Positions 25,781 to 33,872 of a stretch of DNA of 64,000 bases are shown here, in pieces (the stretch's first letter is position 1; each line of letters starts with the position of its first letter). Position numbers and translations under genes: made by a program. The notes under the pieces are model-generated. The model was not told the DNA's origin and ran no database searches. It was given only the letters and a program-made list of their open reading frames with translations. Source of the stretch: Streptomyces vilmorinianum (GTDB lineage: Bacteria; Actinomycetota; Actinomycetes; Streptomycetales; Streptomycetaceae); the NCBI RefSeq assembly GCF_005517195.1, contig NZ_CP040244.1, positions 4,730,001 to 4,794,000 on the forward strand, in the 5' to 3' direction.

Positions 25781-27433
25781 ATGGCGACCCATCCCACGTT
25801 CATCACCTGCACGTCCCTCTCGTTCTCCTGGCCCGACGGCACCGAGGTCCTCGACGACTTCCGGCTCGCGGTCGGCCCCGGCAGGACCGGCCTCATCGGC
25901 CTGAACGGCTCCGGCAAGTCCACGCTCCTCAAGCTGATCGCCGGTGAGCTGACCCCCACCGCAGGCACCGTCCGCACGGCCGGCGAGGTCGGCTACCTCC
26001 CGCAGAGCCTGGTCCTCGACACCGCGCTCCGGGTCGACGAGGCCCTCGGGATCGCGGCGACCCGCGCCGCGCTGCACGCGATCGAGGCGGGCGATCCCGC
26101 CGAGGAGCACTTCGCGGCGGTCGGCGACGACTGGGACGTGGAGGAGCGGGCCCGCGCCACGCTGGATCAGCTCGGTCTCGGACACATCGGTCTCGACCGG
26201 ACCATCGGCGAGGTGTCGGGCGGCGAGTCCGTCCTGCTGCGGCTCGCCGCGCTGCTGCTCGCGCGCCCGGACATCCTGCTGCTCGACGAGCCGACCAACA
26301 ACCTCGATCTGCACGCCCGCCGCAGGCTGTACGCGGCGGTGGACGCCTGGTCCGGTGTCCTGGTCGTGGTCAGTCACGACCGTGAACTCCTGGAACGGGT
26401 CGACCAGATCGCCGATCTGCGGGACGGCGAGGTCGGCTGGTACGGCGGTGCCTACTCCGCGTACGAGGAGGCGCTGGCCGCCGAACAGGAGGCGGCGGAG
26501 CGGATGGTGCGGGTCGCCGAGGCCGACGTGCAGCGCCAGAAGCGGGAACTGTCCGAAGCGCAGCTGAAGTTGGCGCGACGCAAGCGGTACGCGCAGAAGA
26601 GCGCCCAGAACAAGGTGGTGCCGAAGATCGTCGCCAACGGGCGCAAGAGCGAGGCCCAGGTGTCGGCGGGCAAGTTCCGCGCCCTGCACTCCGAGCGGCT
26701 CGCCGAGGCGAGGGAGCGCCTCGACGCGGCGGTGGAGGCGGTACGGGACGACGACGAGATCCGGATCGAGCTGCCGCGCACCACGGTCCATCCGGGTCGC
26801 GGGGTGCTCGCGCTGCGCGACCTGGAACTGCGCTACGGCGCCCGGGTGAGCGGCGAGTTCGAGCTGCGCGGACCGGAGCGGATCGCGCTCGTCGGGCGGA
26901 ACGGGGCCGGCAAGACGACGCTGCTGCGCACGATCGCCGGGGAGCTGGAGCCGTTGTCCGGCGAGGTCGTGACGCAGGTTCCGCTGCGTTTCCTGCCGCA
27001 GCGTCTCGATGTGCTGGACGAGGAGCTGAGTCTGGTGGAGAACGTCGCCCGGTTCGCTCCCACGGCGACGGGGAACGCGATCAGGGCGCGGCTCGCCCGG
27101 TTTCTGTTCCGGGGCGGGCGGGCGGATCAGCCGGCCGGGACGCTGTCGGGTGGGGAGCGGTTCCGGGCGACGCTCGCGGCGCTGCTGCTCGCCGAGCCGG
27201 CACCGCAACTGCTGATGCTGGACGAGCCGACGAACAACCTGGACATGGCGTCCGTCCGGAAGCTGACGGCGGCGCTGGAGGCGTACGAGGGGGCGCTGAT
27301 CGTGGCGAGCCACGATGTGCCGTTCCTGGAGTCGCTGGGGATCACCCGCTGGCTGATGCTCGACGGCGAGCTGCGGCCGACGACGGCGGAGGCGGTACGG
27401 GAGGGGCTGCCGAGGTCGCTAGCGGTGGAGTAA
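25781..27433 (+). CDS. ABC-F family ATP-binding protein (ribosome-associated / antibiotic-resistance type)
   Basis: 550 aa without membrane segments. Two ABC cassettes are present: Walker A GLNGSGKST (about 46) and GRNGAGKTT (about 375), signatures SGGES and LSGGERFRA, and Walker B LLLDEPTNN and LMLDEPTNN. A charged interdomain linker (about 235-320, many Glu/Arg/Lys) corresponds to the P-site tRNA-interaction motif. ABC-F proteins act in the ribosomal E site to rescue stalling or displace antibiotics. The 263-bp leader is unusually long for this neighbourhood; attenuation is conceivable but no clear leader peptide was found. The ATG is fixed by GGGAGG upstream. Confidence 0.9.
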   Translation: MATHPTFITCTSLSFSWPDGTEVLDDFRLAVGPGRTGLIGLNGSGKSTLLKLIAGELTPTAGTVRTAGEVGYLPQSLVLDTALRVDEALGIAATRAALHAIEAGDPAEEHFAAVGDDWDVEERARATLDQLGLGHIGLDRTIGEVSGGESVLLRLAALLLARPDILLLDEPTNNLDLHARRRLYAAVDAWSGVLVVVSHDRELLERVDQIADLRDGEVGWYGGAYSAYEEALAAEQEAAERMVRVAEADVQRQKRELSEAQLKLARRKRYAQKSAQNKVVPKIVANGRKSEAQVSAGKFRALHSERLAEARERLDAAVEAVRDDDEIRIELPRTTVHPGRGVLALRDLELRYGARVSGEFELRGPERIALVGRNGAGKTTLLRTIAGELEPLSGEVVTQVPLRFLPQRLDVLDEELSLVENVARFAPTATGNAIRARLARFLFRGGRADQPAGTLSGGERFRATLAALLLAEPAPQLLMLDEPTNNLDMASVRKLTAALEAYEGALIVASHDVPFLESLGITRWLMLDGELRPTTAEAVREGLPRSLAVE

Positions 27434-27880
27434 CGCCCAGGACTTCGTGCCACCCCCGGGCGTGAGCACCGGGGCGAGCCCCCAGTCCCCGCCGTGGGTA
27501 TCGACCGCCGCCGCCGGCAGCCACATGCTGCGGCTGCGGCGGTCGCGGCATTCCTCGGCCTTCTCGGCCGAGGCGTGGGCCGGGTGCTGGTCGTAGAGGA
27601 CGATCCGCAGGGCGTCGAACTGCCGGCGGACGCGCGGGATCACCTCCCGGTCGGGGGTGAACCAGTAGGCGGCGGCGACGAGTTCGGAGGCCGCGAGCGC
27701 CGCGGTGTCGCAGAGTCCGGCGAGGCCCTGCCGGGTCAGGAGGCTCCGGACGGCCTGGCGGGCCAGTCCGGCGCAGTAGGCGCCGCCGGGCAGCGGCATC
27801 GAGTAGCTGAGGTTCTCCGCGGCCGGAGGTACGGGGCCGGCCGCGACGGCGGACGGGAGGCAACGCAGGGCGCCCTTCAT
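27419..27880 (-). CDS. Anti-sigma/HATPase-like ATP-binding protein
   Basis: 153 aa. The pattern LARQAVRSLLTRQGLAGLCDTAALAASELVAAAYWFTP with a later VLYDQHP and the C-terminal GGDWGLAP...GGGTKSWALL resembles the HATPase_c (RsbW/SpoIIAB-like) proteins that streptomycetes carry beside XRE/DUF397 modules. The N-box Asn is replaced (SELVAAAYW instead of SELVTNAV), so ATP binding or kinase activity is doubtful. Converges on and overlaps the ABC-F gene by 15 bp. Divergent to a broken DUF397 gene, suggesting a decayed module. Confidence 0.68.
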   Translation of the reverse strand: MKGALRCLPSAVAAGPVPPAAENLSYSMPLPGGAYCAGLARQAVRSLLTRQGLAGLCDTAALAASELVAAAYWFTPDREVIPRVRRQFDALRIVLYDQHPAHASAEKAEECRDRRSRSMWLPAAAVDTHGGDWGLAPVLTPGGGTKSWALLHR

Positions 27881-27939
27881 CGTGTTGCTCGCAATTCCTG
27901 TGCGCGTGGGGATCCTCACACACGGCTACGGTCGCCGCG

Positions 27940-28137
27940 TCACGCACGAGGTCGCCGCGCCGGAGAACATCTCCTGGAGCGAGGGCGTGAACTGCTTCCG
28001 GTTCGGCGTCGGCGACGCCGGGCGCGCGTACATCGGCTCGCCCCTGGCGCCCCGGCGCGTATGTGAGCGACTCGGTCGAGGCGCTGCGGGCCCTGATCTG
28101 CGCGGTGAAGGCCGGGGAGGCCGACCATCTGCTCTGA
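27940..28137 (+). pseudogene. DUF397 gene disrupted by one extra C
   Basis: The reading frame WSEGVNCFRFGVGDAGRAYIGSPLAP is DUF397-like. It loses homology at the CCCC run at 28048-28051. Removing one C joins it to GAYVSDSVEALRALICAVKAGEADHLL followed by a stop at 28137, exactly the DUF397 ending (LRAF..GVKAGEFDH type). Without the correction the frame runs on as unrelated sequence. The start is unclear (in-frame GTG at 27882 upstream). A sequencing error in the C-run is possible. Confidence 0.55.
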
Positions 28138-28269
28138 GTAGCCGTGATCGCGGGGCGCGGGCGGGCCGACCGCGTGACCTGCCTCTCTACGGGCGCTCAC
28201 CAGCTGCGTACATAACCGAACGTAACCGGACATCGCCGAGACGGGCTTGGCCAAGGCCTTACGGGGGCT

Positions 28270-28306
28270 TAACCTACGGTTTCGTAACCTACGAATGCGT
28301 AGGTAA
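28270..28306. promoter_or_regulatory. Three-copy repeat operator before the desaturase gene
   Basis: TAACCTACG occurs twice in direct orientation (28270-28278 and 28285-28293, 15 bp apart) and once inverted as CGTAGGTAA (28298-28306). The last two form an inverted repeat CCTACG-AATG-CGTAGG. The block ends 33 bp before the GTG start and likely overlaps the promoter. Further upstream TAACCG is repeated at 28213 and 28223. Confidence 0.55.
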
Positions 28307-28339
28307 TTCCGTACCCCCTCTCCGTCCCCAGGAGTCCCC

Positions 28340-29314
28340 GTGACACTCACCTCTCCCCACCTCGGCAGCTCGACAGGGTGGACCGACGCGCGCCTGCTGT
28401 ACGCGCTGGAAGAGGTGGTGGAGAAGGAGCTCAACCGGCACCTCAAGGTCACCAAGGACTGGATGCCGCACGAGTACGTCCCGTGGTCCGACGGGCGGAA
28501 CTTCCCCGGCTTCTTCGAGGACGGCGAGGCCTGGGAGCCGTCCCAGTCCAAGGTCACCGAGATCGGCAAGATCGCCCTCGTGGTGAACCTGCTCACCGAG
28601 GACAACCTGCCCAGCTACCACCACGAGATCGCCAGCCTCTTCGGCCGCGACGGCGCCTGGGGCACCTGGGTGCACCGCTGGACCGCCGAGGAGGGCCGCC
28701 ACGGCATCGTGATGCGCGACTACCTGCTGGCCTCGCGCGCGGTCGACCCGGACAAGCTGGAGCAGTTCCGGATGGCCCACATGAGCGAGGGCTTCGAGTC
28801 GGACAACCGCCACTCGATGCTGCACTCGGTCGCGTACGTCGCCTTCCAGGAGCTCGCCACCCGCATCTCGCACCGGAACACCGGCCACCAGTCCGGCGAC
28901 CCGGTCTGCGACCGGATGCTGGCCCGCATCGCCACCGACGAGAACCTGCACATGGTCTTCTACCGCAACCTCCTGGGCGCGGCCTTCGAGATCGCCCCCG
29001 ACCTGACGATGCAGGCCGTGCGGGACGTCGTCGTGAACTTCCGGATGCCCGGACACGGCATGCCGGGCTTCGAGCGGGCGGCCGCGCAGATGGCGATCGG
29101 CGAGATCTACAACATGCGCATCCACCACGACGACGTCCTGCAGCCGGTCCTGCGCTTCCTCAAGGTGCTCCAGATCGAGGGCCTCGGCCCGGAGGGTCTG
29201 AAGGCCCAGGAGGAGCTGGGGCTCTACATGAACGGCCTGGACAGCGAGGCGAGCAAGTTCGACGAGAAGCTCGCCGCCCGCAAGGCGCGGATGGCGGCGC
29301 GCGCGGCGGGCTGA
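28340..29314 (+). CDS. Acyl-ACP desaturase (di-iron, DesA/FabF2-type soluble)
   Basis: 324 aa, soluble. The di-iron ligands are visible as two ExxH motifs, EEGRH (about residue 115) and DENLH (about residue 197), with further Glu residues in the N-terminal helix and around EIASLF. It introduces a cis double bond in acyl-ACP using O2, NAD(P)H and ferredoxin, adjusting membrane fluidity. The GTG start follows a CAGGAG site by 6 bp. A repeat-rich operator region precedes it, so tight control by a TetR- or FadR-like lipid sensor is likely. No regulator gene is adjacent. Confidence 0.9.
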   Translation: MTLTSPHLGSSTGWTDARLLYALEEVVEKELNRHLKVTKDWMPHEYVPWSDGRNFPGFFEDGEAWEPSQSKVTEIGKIALVVNLLTEDNLPSYHHEIASLFGRDGAWGTWVHRWTAEEGRHGIVMRDYLLASRAVDPDKLEQFRMAHMSEGFESDNRHSMLHSVAYVAFQELATRISHRNTGHQSGDPVCDRMLARIATDENLHMVFYRNLLGAAFEIAPDLTMQAVRDVVVNFRMPGHGMPGFERAAAQMAIGEIYNMRIHHDDVLQPVLRFLKVLQIEGLGPEGLKAQEELGLYMNGLDSEASKFDEKLAARKARMAARAAG

Positions 29315-29335
29315 CCCGCTACCACCACGCGTCCG

Positions 29336-30709
29336 CTACCACGCGGCCTCCTGGTAGTCCTTGAGGAAGGCGCCCGAGACGGGCTCCCCCGCCTCACCGC
29401 GCACGATCGGGTCGTAGATCCGGGCGGCCCCGTCGACGACGTCGAGCGGCGTACGGGTTCCGGCCGCGGCGATCCTGGCTTTGCGCGGCGCGGGGTTCTC
29501 GTCCGTGATCCAGCCCGTGTCGACGCTGCACATGTGCACGCCCTGCTCGGCGAGTTCGCCGGCGCTGGTGCGGGTCAGCATGTTGAGGGCGGCCTTCGCC
29601 ATGTTCGTGTGGGGATGGCCGCCCGTCTTGTTCCGTACGGCGAACCGCCCCTCGACGGCCGACACGTTGACGATGTAGCGGCGCGGGCGCGGGGACGCGA
29701 GGAGCAGCGGCAGCAGACGGTCGCAGAGCAGGGTCGGCGCCACGGCGTTGACGAGCTGGGCCTCCAGGAGCTCGGCGGCGTCGAGGTCGCCGAGCCGTAC
29801 CGACCACGAGTTGCTCGGTGAGGCGTCGGGCAGCAGCCCGGCCTCGTCCACCTGCCTGTCCACCTGCCTGTCCACCTGCCTGTCCAGCTCCTTGTCCGAC
29901 TGCAGACCGGCGAGTACCGGGACGCGGTCGGCGCTCTCGTACCCCGGCGCGGGGATCACCCCCTCGGGGAGCGCCTCCCGCTCCCCCGCCGCCAGCAGGG
30001 CGTACGCCTCCGGGGGCCGGCGTATCGTCTGGGCGGCGTTGTTGACGAGTATGTCCAGCGGCCGTCCGTCCGCGCGCAGCCGCTCGCAGAGGCCGAGGAC
30101 CTGGCGTGGGTCGCGCAGATCGATCGCGACGACGGTCAGCCGGTCCATCCACCGCTCGCTCCCCTCGGCGGCGCGGAAGCGGCGCAGGGTGTCGTGCGGG
30201 AAGCGGCTGGTGACGAGCAGCTCGGCCCCGTCGCGGAGCATCATCAGGGCCAGCTGGAAACCGATCTTCACCCTGCCTCCGGTCAGCAGGGCACGGCGGC
30301 CGGTGAGGTCGGTGCTCAGGGCGCGGCGGGCGGTGTGGTCGGCGGCGCAGGGCGGGCAGAGCCGGTGGTAGAAGGCGTCGGCCTGCCGATAGGCGGTCTT
30401 GCACACATAGCAGTACCGGGTCTTCAGGAACACGCCCGGCGATTCCTTCGCCACGACCACGAGGGGCGCGTCCTCGCGCCGGTCGAGCGCCCCGGTCGCC
30501 GTGCGCGCGGTCAGCGCGGCGTCGGCGGCGGACCGTTCGGCACGCAGCGCCTTGCGGCGCTTGTTGCGGCTCTCGCGGGCGAAGGTGGCGGCAAGCTCCT
30601 CGCCACGCATCCGGGCGGGATCGCCGAGGGGCAGGCTCCGCAGCCTGTCGATCGTGCGCTCGAAGGCGGCGAGTTCCTGGTCCGTGACGCGTATGTGGTC
30701 GTGCTCCAT
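29336..30709 (-). CDS. SDR-family protein with N-terminal Cys4 cluster
   Basis: 457 aa. Residues about 97-118 read CYVC...CPPC (CxxC-x15-CxxC), a likely zinc knuckle. A Rossmann SDR domain follows: ALLTGGRVKIGFQLA, then DILVNNAAQT and YIVNVSAVEGRF. The usual catalytic YxxxK reads TNMAK (HPHTNMAKAALNML), so the Tyr is replaced by Thr and ordinary dehydrogenase chemistry is doubtful. A 12-bp tandem repeat inserts Asp-Arg-Gln-Val units near residues 273-287. Similar Cys-SDR fusions are known in both actinobacteria and some eukaryotes; function unknown. The ATG at 30709 precedes the conserved helical N-terminus; an ATG 39 bp earlier is possible. Confidence 0.75.
   Translation of the reverse strand: MEHDHIRVTDQELAAFERTIDRLRSLPLGDPARMRGEELAATFARESRNKRRKALRAERSAADAALTARTATGALDRREDAPLVVVAKESPGVFLKTRYCYVCKTAYRQADAFYHRLCPPCAADHTARRALSTDLTGRRALLTGGRVKIGFQLALMMLRDGAELLVTSRFPHDTLRRFRAAEGSERWMDRLTVVAIDLRDPRQVLGLCERLRADGRPLDILVNNAAQTIRRPPEAYALLAAGEREALPEGVIPAPGYESADRVPVLAGLQSDKELDRQVDRQVDRQVDEAGLLPDASPSNSWSVRLGDLDAAELLEAQLVNAVAPTLLCDRLLPLLLASPRPRRYIVNVSAVEGRFAVRNKTGGHPHTNMAKAALNMLTRTSAGELAEQGVHMCSVDTGWITDENPAPRKARIAAAGTRTPLDVVDGAARIYDPIVRGEAGEPVSGAFLKDYQEAAW
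29848..29892 (-). repeat. 12-bp tandem repeat inside the SDR gene
   Basis: CACCTGCCTGTC occurs three times in succession with a partial fourth copy, encoding Asp-Arg-Gln-Val units on the minus strand. It is in frame, so copy-number changes would only lengthen a surface loop. Confidence 0.75.
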
Positions 30710-30781
30710 GGATCGATGATCGTAGTGAGGGCGGACGAGGGTCGGCACCCGGTTATCGCCGGACGACGCCCGCTCGCCCGC

Positions 30782-31039
30782 TCAACCCCGCCGGCGCTTC
30801 AAGCGCCCCCGCTCCTTCTCCGAGAGCCCGCCCCACACGCCGAACCGCTCGTCGTTGTCCAGCGCGTACTCGAGGCAGGCCACCCGCCCCTCGCACGCTC
30901 CGCAGAGCAGCTTCGCCTCGCGGGTCGAGGAGCCGGGGGCCGGGAAGAAGAACTCGGGGCCCGCCTGGGCGCACAGGGCGTTCTCCTGCCAGGACATGTC
31001 GGGGGCCGGGACGGTCAGTACGGAGGTGTCGGTCTGCAT
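30782..31039 (-). CDS. WhiB-like (Wbl) iron-sulfur transcription factor
   Basis: 85 aa. Four Cys in the Wbl arrangement (one in ENALCAQ, then LLCGACEGRVACLEYAL) bind a [4Fe-4S] cluster. The GVWGGLSEKER turn and basic tail (GRLKRRRG) contact DNA and the sigma-factor region 4. By length and the DNDERFGVWGG segment it is nearer to WhiB than to WblC or WblE, but no symbol is assigned. Start chosen as MQTD; an in-frame ATG 36 bp upstream is possible. Divergent from the next gene with a 250-bp gap that likely holds both promoters. Confidence 0.9.
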   Translation of the reverse strand: MQTDTSVLTVPAPDMSWQENALCAQAGPEFFFPAPGSSTREAKLLCGACEGRVACLEYALDNDERFGVWGGLSEKERGRLKRRRG

Positions 31040-31289
31040 GGTGGACACGTTGCCCGGTGGCCGTAAACGGTCCATCAACGTTCGATCAATGCGGCGCGCC
31101 GAGGGCGACCGGGGGGCGGGCCTCGCGCGGTGAACGATTGTGCGCCGGGGCGCGGTTCGGCGAGGATGTGCGCATGACGACCAGAAAGGGCCATGCCGCG
31201 TAGGCGCCCCGTTCCGCTCTCCTCGGTCCGCGCGCCGCCGGCACACCGTGCCGCCGCGCTGGAGACCGCCCGACGAGGAGAGCCCGACC

Positions 31290-32183
31290 ATGCAGAAGAC
31301 CACCGCACTCGCGCCGTACGCCCGCCTGCCGCGCGCGTACCGCGACCATCACGTGCTGACCAGCACCGTCGACGCCTTCGGGCGCGCGCAGTGGCTGCTC
31401 ACCGACCAGGCGCCGAAGGACGGCCCGTACCGCGCGTACCGCCCGTACGATGCCGCCGTCGTGACGGTCGACGACGGCCGGTTCACGACCACGGAGCTCA
31501 GCGCCCTGACGGCGCACCACCCCCGGCTGGACACGCTGCCCGACGGCGGCTTCGTCGTCGCGGACGCGCGCAGCCGCGCTCCGGAGCGGCAGGTGCAGGT
31601 CTTCGACGCGCTCGGGCGGGAGTCGTGGACCTTCCGTGTCGGGGACGCCGTCGAGCATCTGCTCACCGACGAGTCCGGGGCCCTGTGGACCGGCTACTTC
31701 GACGAGGGCGTCTTCGGCGGCGACGAGCTCAGTTGGGCGGGGCTGCGGCGCTGGGGCACCGACGGCGAGGCCCTGTGGACGTACGACGGCGTGGCCGGCG
31801 GCGAGATCTCCGACTGCTACGCGCTGAACGTGCACCGGACCCAGGCCTGGGCCTGCGCCTATCACCACTTCGCGCTGCTCGAGATCCGGCCGGGGCGGAA
31901 GTCCGGACCGGAGGTGGTCGCGTGGGCCAATCCGGTCCGCGCCGCCAAGGCGCTCGCCGTGCGCGGCGAGCGCGTCGCCTTCTTCGGCGGGTACGGCGAC
32001 GAGCACGACCGGCTGGTGGAGTGCGAGCTCGTCGACGGTGAGGTCCGGCCCCTGGTCACCGGGCGGCTCACCCGGCCGGACGGTCGGCGGATCGGCCGCC
32101 GTCGCGTCGTGGCTCGCGGGCCCCGGATCCACGTCCAGGAGGAGCCGTACACCGACTGGGCCGTCCTCGACCTCGGCGCCTGA
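31290..32183 (+). CDS. Hypothetical beta-rich (propeller-like) protein
   Basis: 297 aa, no signal peptide, family not recognised by name. Repeated short strands with Asp-Gly turns (TLPDGGFVVADAR, VFDALGRESWTFRVG, LLTDESGALWTGYFDEG, RRWGTDGEALWTYDG) suggest a six- or seven-bladed propeller. The DEGVFGGD and AYHHFALLEIRPG stretches are family-specific. Start ATG has GAGGAG 9 bp upstream. A longer in-frame extension to 31140 lacks coding character. Confidence 0.66.
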   Translation: MQKTTALAPYARLPRAYRDHHVLTSTVDAFGRAQWLLTDQAPKDGPYRAYRPYDAAVVTVDDGRFTTTELSALTAHHPRLDTLPDGGFVVADARSRAPERQVQVFDALGRESWTFRVGDAVEHLLTDESGALWTGYFDEGVFGGDELSWAGLRRWGTDGEALWTYDGVAGGEISDCYALNVHRTQAWACAYHHFALLEIRPGRKSGPEVVAWANPVRAAKALAVRGERVAFFGGYGDEHDRLVECELVDGEVRPLVTGRLTRPDGRRIGRRRVVARGPRIHVQEEPYTDWAVLDLGA

Positions 32184-32210
32184 GGCCCGAAGGGACCGGC
32201 TGCCCGGGAA

Positions 32211-32239
32211 TGTCCGCACGACCGTGCGTTCAGTACGAT
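32211..32239 (+). promoter_or_regulatory. Promoter and operator of the TetR gene
   Basis: TGTCCG (32211-32216) and TACGAT (32234-32239) are spaced by 17 bp. The spacer holds CACGACCGTGCGTTCAG, nearly the same motif as in the hydrolase promoter at 34820-34848. The predicted start site coincides with the ATG at 32247, so the transcript is probably leaderless. Confidence 0.55.
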
Positions 32240-32246
32240 GGAGCGC

Positions 32247-32906
32247 ATGAGCGGCGGCAGCGGGACCAAGACGGACGGGCGCGTCGAGCGGGGCAACCAG
32301 ACCCGGCGCCTGATCCTGGGCCGGACGATGGACATCGCATCGGTCGAGGGTCTGGAAGGCCTGTCCCTGGGTCGGATCGCGACCGAGCTGAAGCTCAGCA
32401 AGAGCGGGGTCTTCGCGCTCTTCGGCTCCAAGGAGGAGCTCCAGCTCGCCACGATCCGCGCGGCCGTCGCCGTCTTCGCCGACCGCGTCGTCGCACCGCT
32501 CGACGGCCTGCCGCCCGGGCCCGGCCGGGTCTGGGCGCTGTGCCGGAACTGGCTCGCGTACTCCTCCGAACGGGTCTTCGAGGGAGGCTGTTTCTTCTAC
32601 GCGGTCTCGGCGGAGTTCGACGCGCGCAGCGGCCCGGTCCACGACGCGATCGCGCGGACGCGCCAGGACTGGGTCACGTATGTGGAGAAGGAGTTGACGG
32701 AGGCCCGGATGGCGGGCGGGCTGGTCGAGGATGTCGACGTACCCCAACTGGCCTTCGAGATCATCGCGTTGATGGAGGCCGCCAACGCGCAGTCCGTTCT
32801 CCACGGCGACACCGCGGCGTACGGGAGGGCGAGCCGGGGCATCGCCCGCCGGCTCCGGGCGGAGGCGACGGACGAGGCCCGCGGCGAGATCGACGACGCG
32901 GCCTGA
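32247..32906 (+). CDS. TetR-family transcriptional regulator
   Basis: 219 aa. The N-terminal TetR HTH (about residues 20-65) includes LSLGRIATELKLSKSGVFALFGSKEELQLA. The ligand domain contains VWALCRNWLAYSSERVFEGGCFFYA, a TetR_C type. Start at 32247 because the likely -10 box lies 7 bp before it (leaderless); the ATG at 32238 would sit inside the -10. The motif shared with the hydrolase promoter suggests it represses both itself and the alpha/beta-hydrolase gene 2 kb away. Confidence 0.82.
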   Translation: MSGGSGTKTDGRVERGNQTRRLILGRTMDIASVEGLEGLSLGRIATELKLSKSGVFALFGSKEELQLATIRAAVAVFADRVVAPLDGLPPGPGRVWALCRNWLAYSSERVFEGGCFFYAVSAEFDARSGPVHDAIARTRQDWVTYVEKELTEARMAGGLVEDVDVPQLAFEIIALMEAANAQSVLHGDTAAYGRASRGIARRLRAEATDEARGEIDDAA

Positions 32907-32907
32907 A

Positions 32908-33654
32908 TCAGCCCTCCGTGCCGCCCCGGCGGAACAGGCCCGTCCACAGGAAGGGTTCACCGAAGGACGGGGAGTCGTCCGGCTCGTCCCGCATGCGCCG
33001 CAGTTCGACCTCCGTCAGATCGGAGAAGATCCGGCGCAGGGACTCCGGGGTGTAGGCGAGCCCGCCCTGCAGACCCGACTCGCGGTAGAAGTCCGCGTCG
33101 GGCAGCTCGGATCCCATGCCCGCCTCGCCGGACGCGAAGCAGGTCAGGGCGAGATGGCCACCCGGCGCGAGCTGCCGGTCGAGCAGGGCGAGGTAGCTGA
33201 TGCGGCGGTGGGGCGGCAGGTGGTGGAAGCAGCCCGAGTCGTGGACGAGGTCGTACGGGCCGCGGAGGGCGGCCCCGGCGAGCTCGAAGGCGTCTCCGCG
33301 GTGGAACCGGATGTCGGCGCCGGCCTCCTCGGCGCGCTGCCGCGCCCAGGTGATCGCCTCCTCGGAGAGGTCCACGGCGTCCACCTCGAAGCCGAGGGAG
33401 GCCAGATGGAGGGCGTTGCGCCCCGGGCCGCAGCCCAGATCGAGGGCACGGCCCGGTGCGATCAGGCCGCGGTCGAGGTAGGAGACCAGGCTCTCGTCCG
33501 GCTTCGCCACGAAGAACGGCACCGTCTTGGAGCGGTCGCTGTAGAAGCCGTCCCACCAGCCGGCCCCGTCGGCGGTCCAGCGGTCGGCCTCCGGTGCGAA
33601 GAGCCCGTCGAGGAGCTTCATCACATCGTCGACGCTGCGTATGTTCCGGTCCAT
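32908..33654 (-). CDS. Class I SAM-dependent methyltransferase
   Basis: 248 aa. SAM-binding motif I is ALDLGCGPGRNALHLASLGF (about 79-98), motif II contains VDAVDLSEEAI, and YDLVHDSGCFHHLPPHRR follows. The FVAKPDESLVSYLDRG lead-in resembles TehB/thiopurine-type methyltransferases. Substrate unknown. It lies between TetR and the hydrolase gene but points away from both. The ATG at 33654 has AAAGGGG upstream; the longer frame to 33786 is not conserved-looking. Confidence 0.84.
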   Translation of the reverse strand: MDRNIRSVDDVMKLLDGLFAPEADRWTADGAGWWDGFYSDRSKTVPFFVAKPDESLVSYLDRGLIAPGRALDLGCGPGRNALHLASLGFEVDAVDLSEEAITWARQRAEEAGADIRFHRGDAFELAGAALRGPYDLVHDSGCFHHLPPHRRISYLALLDRQLAPGGHLALTCFASGEAGMGSELPDADFYRESGLQGGLAYTPESLRRIFSDLTEVELRRMRDEPDDSPSFGEPFLWTGLFRRGGTEG

Positions 33655-33872
33655 CCGGCACCCCTTTCCCGATGGGGAGACGGTAGTGCCGATCACGGTG
33701 AAAGCCCAGCTCAGACGGGGTTTCGCGAGGGGTCCCTGCGGCCGCCCACGGGCGTCGGCGGGGAGCGTACGCACCGGTCGGCCCACCCACCCGCGACCCC
33801 CTGCGCCCGCGCGCCGGCGCCCCCGGGGAGGGCCGTCAGGAGGCCTTTCCGGCTGACGCCGGGCCAGGTTTC

